From: Clostridioides difficile
Lineage (GTDB): Bacteria > Bacillota > Clostridia > Peptostreptococcales > Peptostreptococcaceae
Assembly (NCBI GenBank): GCA_024919175.1
Contig: CP103804.1
Coordinates: forward strand, 868,001 to 932,000
DNA length: 64,000 nucleotides
Reading direction: 5' to 3'
A program made the translations under genes and the position numbers. Of this stretch, positions 1-7,657 are shown piece by piece. Every line of letters begins with the position of its first letter. Positions within the stretch are counted from its first letter, which is position 1. A model generated the notes under the pieces. It was given only the letters and a program-made list of their open reading frames with translations, was not told the origin of the DNA and made no database searches.

Positions 1-1
1 C

Positions 2-670
2 ATAGACATAGCATTTAAATATGGTTACGAAACAGCAGAAAGCTTTACTAAAGCATTTGTTAGATTTCATGGGATAACACCATCTATTGCTAGAAAGGGA
101 AATTTAAATCTAAAGTCATTTAGTAAGATAACATTAAAGATATCTTTAGATGGAGGAAATACTTTAGATTATAAAATTGTTGATAAGGGAGAATTTTCAG
201 TAATTGCTTTAAAGAAACAATTTTCTAAAGATGAAGATGTATTTAGAAAGCAAATACCAAAGTTTTGGCAAGAATTGTTTAAGAGTAGTTTATATAGAGA
301 ATTAATTTCTTATGCGAAAGAAAACACTGTTACCGAAGGTGGGATTTTAGGAATAGATGAAATGGCAGTTTCACAAAACAAACAATTATTTAATTATTAT
401 GCAGCTGTTGAGACAGATGAAAAATCTAAAAATGATGAATTTACCTCATTTACAATACCTTCTCATAAATGGGCTATTTTCAAGTGTACAGGTGCCATGC
501 CAAATTCTATTCAAAACTTATGGGTAAAAATATATAGTGAGTTTTTCCAATGTTCTAGCTATGAACCAGTTGCTGATTTCAATTTTGAACTTTATTTTGA
601 AGGAGACAGTAGTAAAGATAGTTATGTTAGTGAAATTTGGGTTCCAATAAAAAATAGGAGGAGTCTATGA
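2..670 (+). CDS. AraC-family regulator with GyrI-like effector domain (5' truncated)
   Basis: The reading frame is open from base 2, so the gene begins before the window. The first ~30 residues are the end of an AraC/XylS DNA-binding domain: they read through the second helix-turn-helix (AFKYGYETAESFTKAFVRFHG, ending ITPS). After a short linker, about 150 residues resemble the GyrI/Rob-type effector-binding fold, ending in the typical EIWVPI strand. This architecture is common in regulators that sense small hydrophobic or cationic compounds and control nearby efflux or detoxification genes. The ATG at 275 is internal and is not a credible start. The stop overlaps the start of the next gene by 4 bases, so the two are probably co-transcribed. 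The ligand cannot be told. Confidence 0.85.
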   Translation: MDIAFKYGYETAESFTKAFVRFHGITPSIARKGNLNLKSFSKITLKISLDGGNTLDYKIVDKGEFSVIALKKQFSKDEDVFRKQIPKFWQELFKSSLYRELISYAKENTVTEGGILGIDEMAVSQNKQLFNYYAAVETDEKSKNDEFTSFTIPSHKWAIFKCTGAMPNSIQNLWVKIYSEFFQCSSYEPVADFNFELYFEGDSSKDSYVSEIWVPIKNRRSL

Positions 671-1083
671 AAAAATGTAGAGTAGCTGAGATATCAGCAT
701 ATTTTGATACAGATGTGGAAACAGTATGGGATATAGTTACAAACAATCATGATTATGAGTGGAGAAGTGATATAAGTAAAATTGAAATATCAGATGATGG
801 AAGTACTTTTATTGAGTACAATAAGGATGGAAACAGCACAAAATTTACTATTACAGAAAAAACTAAAAATAAGCTTTATAAATTTGATATGGAAAATAAA
901 TTTTTTTATGGAAATTGGCAAGGTGAATTTTTTGAAAACAATGGAAAAACTAAAATAGTTTTTATAGAAAATATATATGTTAAAAATCCTATTATAAAAA
1001 TTTTATCCTATATATTCATGAATTTAAAAAAAATACAAATACAATATGTTGAAGATTTAAAAAGAAAATTAAATGAGATGTAA
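667..1083 (+). CDS. SRPBCC (START/polyketide cyclase-like) family protein
   Basis: A 138-residue protein whose start overlaps the stop of the AraC/GyrI regulator (ATGA), indicating translational coupling. The N-terminal pattern (a beta strand, then DVETVWDIVTNNHDYEWR) and the later ENIYVKNP strand followed by a C-terminal amphipathic helix fit the SRPBCC helix-grip fold, which binds hydrophobic ligands in a deep cavity. No catalytic residues are recognisable. A regulator with a ligand-binding domain paired with a small ligand-binding protein suggests a shared ligand, but that is inference. A strong hairpin at 1178-1219 closes the transcript. Confidence 0.7.
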   Translation: MKKCRVAEISAYFDTDVETVWDIVTNNHDYEWRSDISKIEISDDGSTFIEYNKDGNSTKFTITEKTKNKLYKFDMENKFFYGNWQGEFFENNGKTKIVFIENIYVKNPIIKILSYIFMNLKKIQIQYVEDLKRKLNEM

Positions 1084-1177
1084 AATATTAATATCTTGTA
1101 TACATATAGATTTATTATAATCTTATAGAGATATTTTATCCTTGTATAAAATATACAATCTTATCCTACTAATTTTT

Positions 1178-1219
1178 GCAAAAACTCAATTACAAATTTT
1201 ATTATAATTGAGTTTTTGC
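1178..1219. terminator. Bidirectional intrinsic terminator
   Basis: A ~15-bp stem (GCAAAAACTCAATTA at 1178-1192 against its complement at 1204-1219) with A-rich and T-rich flanks on both sides. It lies between the convergent SRPBCC gene and the ABC permease gene and can serve both strands. Confidence 0.8.
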
Positions 1220-1277
1220 AATGTATAGAAGATTTACTAAGGGATAAAATAGGTATTTTTAATGTTTAATCATTGGA

Positions 1278-1922
1278 CTATCGTCTACTTTTGTATAATA
1301 AGAAAGATATTTTATAAGAAACTACTAAAATAATAAAACTAGAAATAATCCCCAAAATAGAAAATATACCTTGATTGCCTATTATAAAATCTATTACAAA
1401 AGATATTTTATCAATCAATGAAGTCATTAAGACTAATGTCAATACAATAATATATGGAATTAATGACCAAAATCTTGCTTTTAGATATCCCATCTTAAAA
1501 AAGATAGGTATTTGAACTCCTACTATAGCAGAAAAAACTAAAAAAGAGGTACTTATTCCTAGTATAATTTCTTGAATATCAATAGATTTACTTTTAAAAG
1601 ATAATACTATTATTGAAAGTATAGTAATTATAAATACTGTCAATACAAAGTTAAGCAAAATGAAAATATAGCGACCTAAAACTATATCTTTTAACTTAAT
1701 CGAAAGAGTACCATATAGGCGACTTAAGTTATTTTTTTCTTCTATAGCAAAAATGTTAGAAATCATAAGGGCAACAAACCAAGAACAAGTAATATAAAGT
1801 GTTAATGTTGATGAGCCCATATATGAAAAAAGCATTATAACAGCTAACAAAACTAAGTTCATATTAAAATAAGATTTCATTGTAAAAATATCTAGTTTAG
1901 TAAATTTAATTGAATCGGTCAT
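1278..1922 (-). CDS. ABC-2 type transporter permease
   Basis: A 214-residue integral membrane protein with about six hydrophobic segments and few charged residues between them, as expected for an ABC-2 permease. It is the last gene of a three-gene minus-strand operon, overlapping the ATPase gene by 4 bases. A GntR (YtrA-type) repressor plus ATPase plus permease is a common Firmicutes module for export of, or protection against, membrane-active compounds such as cationic peptides. The substrate cannot be read from the sequence. Confidence 0.8.
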   Translation of the reverse strand: MTDSIKFTKLDIFTMKSYFNMNLVLLAVIMLFSYMGSSTLTLYITCSWFVALMISNIFAIEEKNNLSRLYGTLSIKLKDIVLGRYIFILLNFVLTVFIITILSIIVLSFKSKSIDIQEIILGISTSFLVFSAIVGVQIPIFFKMGYLKARFWSLIPYIIVLTLVLMTSLIDKISFVIDFIIGNQGIFSILGIISSFIILVVSYKISFLLYKSRR

Positions 1923-2776
1923 CTTATTACACCTCTCTTGCTAACTTTTATAACTATATCATCAATAGTAGCAGTATCTATGATACAGTTATTATATTTA
2001 ACAGTATCATTTGTATGAATTAATCCATCAAATCCAATATCTGTTTCACGCAGACCAATAATATCTCTTTTAAGTGTATCCGTTAAATCCCTTGGTTTTC
2101 CTTTAATTAATCTAAACTTTTCTAATAAATCGTGCAAACTTCCAGTATAAAATAACTCTCCACTATTTATAAAAGTGATATAATCAGCAATTTTTTCCAA
2201 ATCAGTAGTATTGTGAGTAGAGAATAATACACTTCTATCTCCATCTTTTATGTAGTCTTGTAGAATTTCCAAAAGTTCATCACGAGTTACCGCATCAAGT
2301 CCACTTGTGGGTTCATCAAGTATAAGCAACTTAGCATTATGAGAAAATGCACATGATAACATAAGTTTCATTTGCATACCTCTAGACAATTCACTTATTT
2401 TTTTATTTAGAGGTAGATTAAATCTGGTTATCATATTTTTAAAAATATCGTGATTCCAGTCCTTATAAAAAATAGATATAGCTTTTTCAGTATCTTTTAT
2501 TGACCAATTATCTGCATAAAATATATTATCAAATACAACACCAATATTCTGTTTAATAAGATTTTCATTTTTAGCATTGTCCATGTCAAAAACTAAAATC
2601 TCTCCTTCATCTTTTTCTAACATATTTAGAATTAATTGTATAGTTGTTGTCTTACCTGCACCGTTTGGGCCGATTAATCCCATTATATACCCCATTGGTA
2701 AGGTAAAACTTATATTTTTTAGATTAAAATCATTAAAGTTTTTACTAACATCCTTTATTTCCAAATAATTATTCAC
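1919..2776 (-). CDS. ABC transporter ATP-binding protein
   Basis: A 285-residue ATPase with Walker A (GPNGAGKTT), a signature region (ISELSRGMQMKL, a variant of LSGGQ), Walker B (LLILDEPTSGLD) and a switch histidine (FSTHN). About 60 extra residues follow the nucleotide-binding domain, as in drug- and peptide-exporter ATPases. It starts with GTG at 2776 behind GGAGG; its start overlaps the end of the GntR gene by 8 bases and its stop overlaps the permease start. It energises the permease encoded at 1278-1922. Confidence 0.92.
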   Translation of the reverse strand: MNNYLEIKDVSKNFNDFNLKNISFTLPMGYIMGLIGPNGAGKTTTIQLILNMLEKDEGEILVFDMDNAKNENLIKQNIGVVFDNIFYADNWSIKDTEKAISIFYKDWNHDIFKNMITRFNLPLNKKISELSRGMQMKLMLSCAFSHNAKLLILDEPTSGLDAVTRDELLEILQDYIKDGDRSVLFSTHNTTDLEKIADYITFINSGELFYTGSLHDLLEKFRLIKGKPRDLTDTLKRDIIGLRETDIGFDGLIHTNDTVKYNNCIIDTATIDDIVIKVSKRGVIR

Positions 2777-3152
2777 TTTTTTCCACCTCCAATAATAATC
2801 TCAAAAGACTTATAATTTCTTTATCTGTCATAGACGCTCTTTGTGCTGCTTGTATTGCATTATTAAGATTTGATTCCACTTCTCGTATTAACTGTTCACG
2901 AATAAGTTCAGAACTACTTGACATAACGAAAAATCCCTTACCTTGACGGCTCATAATAAAACCTTCTTGTTCAAGCTCATTATATGCTCTAGTAGTAGTC
3001 AAAACACTAATCTTTAAATCTCTTGCTAGCTGTCTAAGTGAAGGTAGCATTTCATTTTCTTTTAATTCTCCTGAAAGGATTTGTTCTTTAATCTGTTCTT
3101 TAATTTGTTCATAAATGGGTAGACTAGAACCATTTGAAATAATTATATTCAA
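2769..3152 (-). CDS. GntR-family transcriptional regulator (YtrA subfamily)
   Basis: A 127-residue regulator: a winged helix-turn-helix (residues ~10-75; PIYEQIKEQIKEQI, LPSLRQLARDLKIS, TRAYNELEQEGFI) and only a short C-terminal helix for dimerisation, which defines the YtrA type. It starts with TTG behind a GAGGTG site. It is the first gene of the repressor-ATPase-permease operon and probably represses its own promoter through the palindrome at 3168-3193. Confidence 0.9.
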   Translation of the reverse strand: MNIIISNGSSLPIYEQIKEQIKEQILSGELKENEMLPSLRQLARDLKISVLTTTRAYNELEQEGFIMSRQGKGFFVMSSSSELIREQLIREVESNLNNAIQAAQRASMTDKEIISLLRLLLEVEKSE

Positions 3153-3167
3153 AAAAACACCTCTTTA

Positions 3168-3219
3168 ACTGTATTGTTATATACAAGTACAGTATAAACA
3201 GTTGGATGTTTTTTGTCAA
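3168..3219 (-). promoter_or_regulatory. Promoter and palindromic operator of the GntR-ABC operon
   Basis: On the minus strand a TTGACA box (3214-3219) and a TATACT box (3191-3196) are exactly 17 bp apart, a near-ideal sigma-A promoter. Just downstream, a 26-bp imperfect palindrome (3168-3193; arms ACTGTA and TACAGT, 10 of 13 positions symmetric) overlaps the transcription start, as expected for autorepression by the GntR protein. Confidence 0.8.
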
Positions 3220-3364
3220 TATAAAAAATTACAATATACATTTGCAATAATAATCTATATGTATTTATTCTGAAACGTTTTTAAATTGAAGTATTTAATC
3301 AGAAAGATAGTGTTTAAGTAAAAATATTGTCAATATACACTTTTAAGATTAGTTTATATCTATT

Positions 3365-3404
3365 TATCTAGGCGTTATACTTTATATCTAGGCATTATGC
3401 TTTA
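3365..3404. repeat. Tandem 20-bp direct repeat (two copies)
   Basis: Two adjacent 20-bp units (3365-3384 and 3385-3404) both begin TATCTAGGC and end CTTTA, differing at two positions. They lie in the otherwise featureless 3220-3563 gap between the GntR operon and the IStron. No function is evident. Confidence 0.75.
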
Positions 3405-3563
3405 ATATATATTAAAGGTATAAGTTATATAATTAAATTTGATACTTTTACTACTTATAGCAAAATCTCATATACCCATACATTCAATGTTAGTAGGGTG
3501 GGGACACAAGTATAATGTATGATATTATATACTAAAAGATGAATTTTAACGTATAACTTTGAT

Positions 3564-4043
3564 TAAAAAATAGTTACGCACACTCGTGACTTTAGTCATG
3601 AGTTAGTATCTAAAATAGTCAGTATATAGGAAAACTTATATGTAGAGATAGGATAGAACCTATTCAATACTAATTGAATTGCTGGAAACCCCTAAAGCTA
3701 ACCAAGCTAAAACATAAGGATAAAACTAAGTGTGAAAGTTACTAAAGTAGAAAAAATTGGTTAGATGATATAAGGTTAAACCCTAAATACTTTAAAATGG
3801 GCAATCAGCAGGTAAGCTCCGAATAGGAGAGACTTCAACGACTATTCCTCTTGAGGGAAGTACACTACAAGCTATTGGTAGTGGAGGTGGGTAGACCTTA
3901 ACGGATAATGCCGAAGGATAGGATATAGTCTGTACTTGCATGAAAGTGTAAGAAGTTCATAAGATAACTGCATAGGTAGTAGCGAACTTGTGTGAACGAC
4001 AACCTCAAAAATGATAAAAGTTAAGACTTACGGTTCTTACATA
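3564..4043 (+). ncRNA. Group I intron 5' portion (ribozyme core)
   Basis: Conserved core elements appear in order: a Q-like segment (AATCAGCAGGTAAGC, 3803-3817), an R segment (TTCAACGACTA, 3834-3844) and an S segment (GATATAGTC, 3922-3930). The GACTA/TAGTC complementarity is the P7 pairing that forms the guanosine site. The 3' part of the ribozyme lies beyond tnpB, joined by the 15-bp stem. CdISt1 in C. difficile is known to self-splice; activity of this copy is inferred from the intact core only. Confidence 0.82.
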
Positions 4044-4146
4044 TGTTATTTAGAAATAAATATAAAAACCTTCAAAATGCTTGTTTTAAATAATTATATT
4101 TGTTAAAGTTATAATCAGAAAAAACAAGTAAAGTGAGGTGATAGTA

Positions 4147-5247
4147 GTGGAAAAATCTTATAAGTTTAGAATGTATCCAAATAAAAAACAGCAAGAGTTA
4201 ATTAACAAAACTTTTGGATGTTGTAGATTTGTATATAATAAATATCTTTCTAAAAAAATAGAAGTTTATGAAAATGATAAAGAAACTTTTACTTATAAGC
4301 AGTGCAGTTCTGATTTGACCAATTTAAAAAAAGAATTAGATTGGCTTAAAGAACCTGACAAATTTTCACTACAAAATACCTTAAAAGACTTAGAAAACGC
4401 ATATAAAAAATTCTTTAAAGAAAATGCAGGATTTCCCAAATTTAAATCAAAGAAAACTAATAGATTTTCATATAGAACAAACTTCACAAACGGAAATATT
4501 ATGTACTGTGGTCAATATATAAAATTACCTAAACTTGGTATGGTTAAAGTAAGGGATAAACAAGTACCTCAAGGGAGAATGCTTAATGCTACTGTATCCA
4601 AAGAACCAAGTGGTAAATATTATGTATCATTATGTTGTACTGATGTAGATATTGATGCATTTGAAAATACTAATAATCAGATAGGTTTAGATTTAGGAAT
4701 TAAAGAATTTTGTATCTCAAGTTGTGGGCAATTTATAGAAAACCCTAAGTATCTTCTAAAGTCATTAAACAAACTTGCTAAATTACAAAGAGAATTATCG
4801 AGAAAAACAATTGGTAGTTTAAATAGAAATAAAGCAAGATTAAAAGTTGCAAGACTTCAAGAACATATAGCTAATCAGCGAAAGGATTTTTTACAAAAAC
4901 TATCTACTAAATTAATACAAGAGAATGATATTATTTGCATAGAAGATTTACAAGTAAAGAATATGACTAGAAATCGCAAACTATCTCGCTTAATTTCTGA
5001 TGTGTCATGGTCAGAATTTGTTCGTCAATTAGAATACAAGGCTAATTGGTATGGTAGACAAATTGTAAAGGTGGGTAAATTCTTTGCAAGTTCACAAATA
5101 TGCAATAAATGTGGGTACAAAAATGAGGAAATTAAGAATTTAAATATAAGAGAATGGATTTGCTCTTGTTGTAATGTAACTTACAATAGAGATATAAATG
5201 CAAGTATAAATATACTAAAAGAAGGATTAAGACTAATAACAGTTTAA
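4147..5247 (+). CDS. tnpB: TnpB RNA-guided nuclease of IS605/IStron family
   Basis: A 366-residue protein from the GTG at 4147, preceded by GAGGTGAT; the GTG at 4138 lies inside that site. The N-terminal segment (YKFRMYPNKKQQELI, then CRFVYNKYL) is typical of TnpB. The RuvC-like catalytic triad looks intact: D182 in IGLDLG, E266 in CIEDL and D349 in NRDINAS. A four-cysteine zinc finger (CNKCG and CSCC) lies before the last aspartate. TnpB proteins are guided by an RNA from the element's right end to cut DNA beside the target motif, which favours retention of the element. There is no partner tnpA. Confidence 0.93.
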   Translation: MEKSYKFRMYPNKKQQELINKTFGCCRFVYNKYLSKKIEVYENDKETFTYKQCSSDLTNLKKELDWLKEPDKFSLQNTLKDLENAYKKFFKENAGFPKFKSKKTNRFSYRTNFTNGNIMYCGQYIKLPKLGMVKVRDKQVPQGRMLNATVSKEPSGKYYVSLCCTDVDIDAFENTNNQIGLDLGIKEFCISSCGQFIENPKYLLKSLNKLAKLQRELSRKTIGSLNRNKARLKVARLQEHIANQRKDFLQKLSTKLIQENDIICIEDLQVKNMTRNRKLSRLISDVSWSEFVRQLEYKANWYGRQIVKVGKFFASSQICNKCGYKNEEIKNLNIREWICSCCNVTYNRDINASINILKEGLRLITV

Positions 5248-5385
5248 AATAGATAACTTATGTAAGAACCGTAGGAACTATGGGGATAGCCTGTGGAGAA
5301 TTGGTAAGACATATGTTAGTATGCAAAATTCTATGAAGCAGGAACCCTGTGACTTTAGTCAGGGGAGGTTCAGATAATAAGCATA
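5248..5385 (+). ncRNA. Right end of IStron: omega-RNA scaffold and intron 3' end
   Basis: The 138 bases after tnpB contain the 3' strand of the 15-bp closing stem (5259-5273) and a terminal hairpin (5345-5365). In TnpB systems this region is the guide-RNA scaffold and the guide is the flanking DNA just beyond the element. In IStrons the same bases are also needed for splicing. The assignment rests on position and family knowledge; the fold was not computed. Confidence 0.6.
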
Positions 5386-5453
5386 TGTAAATGTTTAATA
5401 TTTAATTAAAGAAAATTATCATATAAAAATAAATTTGTAAGGAGTAATACAGT

Positions 5454-6134
5454 ATGAAAAAACAATATGTGTTTATAATACTAGCAAGTACTATTTTAGG
5501 TATGCTTGTTGGAACCATATTTAGAGATTATAGAAATGAAGAAACAGTTTATACAAGTAAGGATAAGTCAATAAGAAAAGAAATAAGAATAACAAGAAAA
5601 TCTATAAAAGAACTGGCAAAAGAGAAAGATAAATTAGATAAAGAGATTAATTCAATGAAGAAAAATCAAAAGAATTCTGATGAAATTTCTAAAATAGAAA
5701 GTCTTAGGGAGAGTCTTTCATATTCAGATGTAAAAGGCAGTGGAATAGCATTAAGTATAGATGCCATAGATGAAAAAACAGGAAATATTGCCAATAACAT
5801 AGACTACAATAAAATCTTAGTAAAAGTCATAAATGAATTAAAAGCAAATGGAGGAAAATACATAGAAATAAATGGTCAAAGAATTAATCAGTACTCAGAA
5901 GTTGTACTTGCAGGTAGCCATATAAATATAAATGGAGTTCCAGTAGCACAACCATATGAAATAAAATGTATTGGTGATAAAGATAAACTATCTAGTTACA
6001 TAGATAAAGGTAGTAAATACTTAGATAGTGTACAAAGTACTTATCCAATGAAAGTTAGTATAAAAGCTGAAGAAAATATCTCTATGAAAAAACTGAAAAT
6101 ACCTAATAAATTAAAGTATATAAAGGGTGATTAA
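5454..6134 (+). CDS. DUF881 family membrane-anchored protein
   Basis: A 226-residue protein with one N-terminal membrane segment (FIILASTILGMLVGTIF), a charged coiled coil (residues ~40-85, rich in K and E), and a globular domain with the DUF881 pattern (SDVKGSGIALSIDA, NGQRIN, INGVPVAQPYEIKCIGD). DUF881 proteins are envelope proteins of unknown role, often near division or surface genes. It has a good site (AAGGAGT) and its stop overlaps the start of pilB, so it appears to be the first gene of the pilus operon and may be an accessory envelope component. Confidence 0.8.
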   Translation: MKKQYVFIILASTILGMLVGTIFRDYRNEETVYTSKDKSIRKEIRITRKSIKELAKEKDKLDKEINSMKKNQKNSDEISKIESLRESLSYSDVKGSGIALSIDAIDEKTGNIANNIDYNKILVKVINELKANGGKYIEINGQRINQYSEVVLAGSHININGVPVAQPYEIKCIGDKDKLSSYIDKGSKYLDSVQSTYPMKVSIKAEENISMKKLKIPNKLKYIKGD

Positions 6135-7506
6135 GATTATATTAGAGGAAAGCAGTTTACCAATGTTAATACCAGAAAAACTTGCAAAAAAGTATAATGT
6201 ATTTCCAGTAGAATTTCAAGATGACAATCTAGTAGTAGAAATAGAAGATGAAGATATATATGCACTACAAGACTTGAGACTGGCAACCGGGAAAGAAATT
6301 ATATTAAAAAAAGAAAGAAGAGAACTTATAAGTGAGAAGATAGAAAAATATTACAATAACTTTGAACTTGATGAAAATTATGCAAAAAGATTATTTGAAA
6401 ATCTTATAGAGAAAGCTATAAAAGAGAATGCAAGTGATATACATATAGAGCCATTTAAAGAACATTTGATAGTTAGAATGAGAGTTGATGGAGAGTTAAA
6501 AGAAATATCAAAGTTTTTAATAGATGTTTATCCAGCATTAGCTACAGTTGTTAAATTAAAAGCTTCAATGGACATAACAGAAAAAAGACTTCCTCAAGAT
6601 GGAAGAGTAGACATAAAATTAGATGATAGCTTAATTGACATTAGAGTTTCATCAATTCCGACTGTATATGGTGAAAAAATTGTTTTGAGAATACTTAATA
6701 GAGATACTTTTTTAAAAGATAAATCAGAACTTGGATTTTCAGAAGAAGCGATAAACTCTATAAATCGTATAATAAGTAAAAGAGCCGGAATATTATTAGT
6801 GACAGGACCTACAGGGAGCGGAAAGACTACTACAGTATATTCCTTACTAAATGATTTAAAGGGTATAAATAAGAATATAATGACTATAGAAAATCCAGTG
6901 GAATACAAGATGGATGGAATAAGTCAGATACAAGTGAATTCAAAAGTGGGGTTGAGTTTTGATGTAGGTCTTAGAGCTATATTAAGACAAGACCCAGATA
7001 TAATAATGGTTGGGGAAATAAGGGATGCTGAAACAGCTAAGATAGCAGTAAGAGCAGCTATAACAGGACATTTAGTCATAAGCACTTTGCATACTAATGA
7101 CTCAATATCTTCTATAGCTAGACTATTGGAGATGCAAATTCCACCATACCTTTTAAATGCATCTCTTATAGGTGTAATATCTCAAAAGTTGGTTAGAAAA
7201 GTTTGTAATCATTGTAGCCATGAGATTATGATAAAAGATGATTTTAGTGGAGATGTAAATACTAAAGTGGCTGTAGGCTGTGAGAGATGTAATGATAAAG
7301 GTTATTTTGGTAGAACAGCAATTTATGAAATCTTAGAAATTAATGATGATATAAAAACATGTATAAGGGATATGAAAGATTCTAGTATTGTTAAAGAAGT
7401 AGCAAGAAAAAATGGAATGATAACATTTGAAGATAGCTGTAAAAGGCTAATAAATGAAAAAATAACAACATTAGAAGAATGTTTAGTGGTAAATGAAATA
7501 ATTTAA
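6127..7506 (+). CDS. pilB2: Type IV pilus assembly ATPase PilB (secondary cluster)
   Basis: A 459-residue GspE/PilB ATPase. It has a short MshEN-like N-terminus beginning near IPEKLAKKYNVFPVE, an ASDIHIEPF segment, Walker A (GPTGSGKTTT), Asp box (IMTIENPVEY), Walker B (DPDIIMVGEIRDAETA), a His box (GHLVISTLHTN) and a tetracysteine zinc site (CNHC and CERC). At ~460 residues it is shorter than the ~550 usual for PilB because the first part of the N-terminal domain is missing. It powers pilin polymerisation. It overlaps DUF881 by 8 bases; the GTG start has its Shine-Dalgarno-like bases almost on top of it. Confidence 0.92.
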   Translation: MIKIILEESSLPMLIPEKLAKKYNVFPVEFQDDNLVVEIEDEDIYALQDLRLATGKEIILKKERRELISEKIEKYYNNFELDENYAKRLFENLIEKAIKENASDIHIEPFKEHLIVRMRVDGELKEISKFLIDVYPALATVVKLKASMDITEKRLPQDGRVDIKLDDSLIDIRVSSIPTVYGEKIVLRILNRDTFLKDKSELGFSEEAINSINRIISKRAGILLVTGPTGSGKTTTVYSLLNDLKGINKNIMTIENPVEYKMDGISQIQVNSKVGLSFDVGLRAILRQDPDIIMVGEIRDAETAKIAVRAAITGHLVISTLHTNDSISSIARLLEMQIPPYLLNASLIGVISQKLVRKVCNHCSHEIMIKDDFSGDVNTKVAVGCERCNDKGYFGRTAIYEILEINDDIKTCIRDMKDSSIVKEVARKNGMITFEDSCKRLINEKITTLEECLVVNEII

Positions 7507-7530
7507 TTAAATAGTACAAGCAAACTTCAT

Positions 7531-7561
7531 ACAATCGATTTTAATTAAGAGTCTCGATTGT
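7531..7561 (+). other. Inverted repeat in the pilB-pilC gap
   Basis: Perfect 8-bp arms (ACAATCGA at 7531-7538 and TCGATTGT at 7554-7561) lie in a 151-bp gap within the pilus operon. No T-run follows, so it is not an ordinary terminator; it may be an RNA processing or stability element. Confidence 0.45.
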
Positions 7562-7657
7562 AAATCGTATCTAGACAAAATAAAATTAACATATTAAATT
7601 AGAAAATGTTGAGCTTATTTAATTATAATTAATATAATTTGGAAGGAATTATAATAC

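Larger units (their letters stand above)
3564..5385 (+). mobile_element. IStron (CdISt1-like): group I intron fused to an IS605-type element, tnpB only
   Basis: The element starts directly after TTGAT (3559-3563), the target motif known for clostridial IStrons. The 5' ~450 bases carry a group I intron core; tnpB follows; the right end is an IS605-like subterminal hairpin. Both ends share the palindrome TGACTTTAGTCA or close to it: left hairpin 3583-3602, right hairpin 5345-5365. A perfect 15-bp complement (4029-4043 with 5259-5273) loops out the whole tnpB gene. No TnpA (Y1 transposase) gene is present, so movement would need one supplied from elsewhere. The exact 3' end is uncertain by about 10 bases. 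Confidence 0.88.

Noticed and set aside
3564..4146. Possible TnpA (Y1 transposase) gene before tnpB
   Set aside because: No open frame of suitable length or HUH/Tyr motif is present; the region is filled by the group I intron core.
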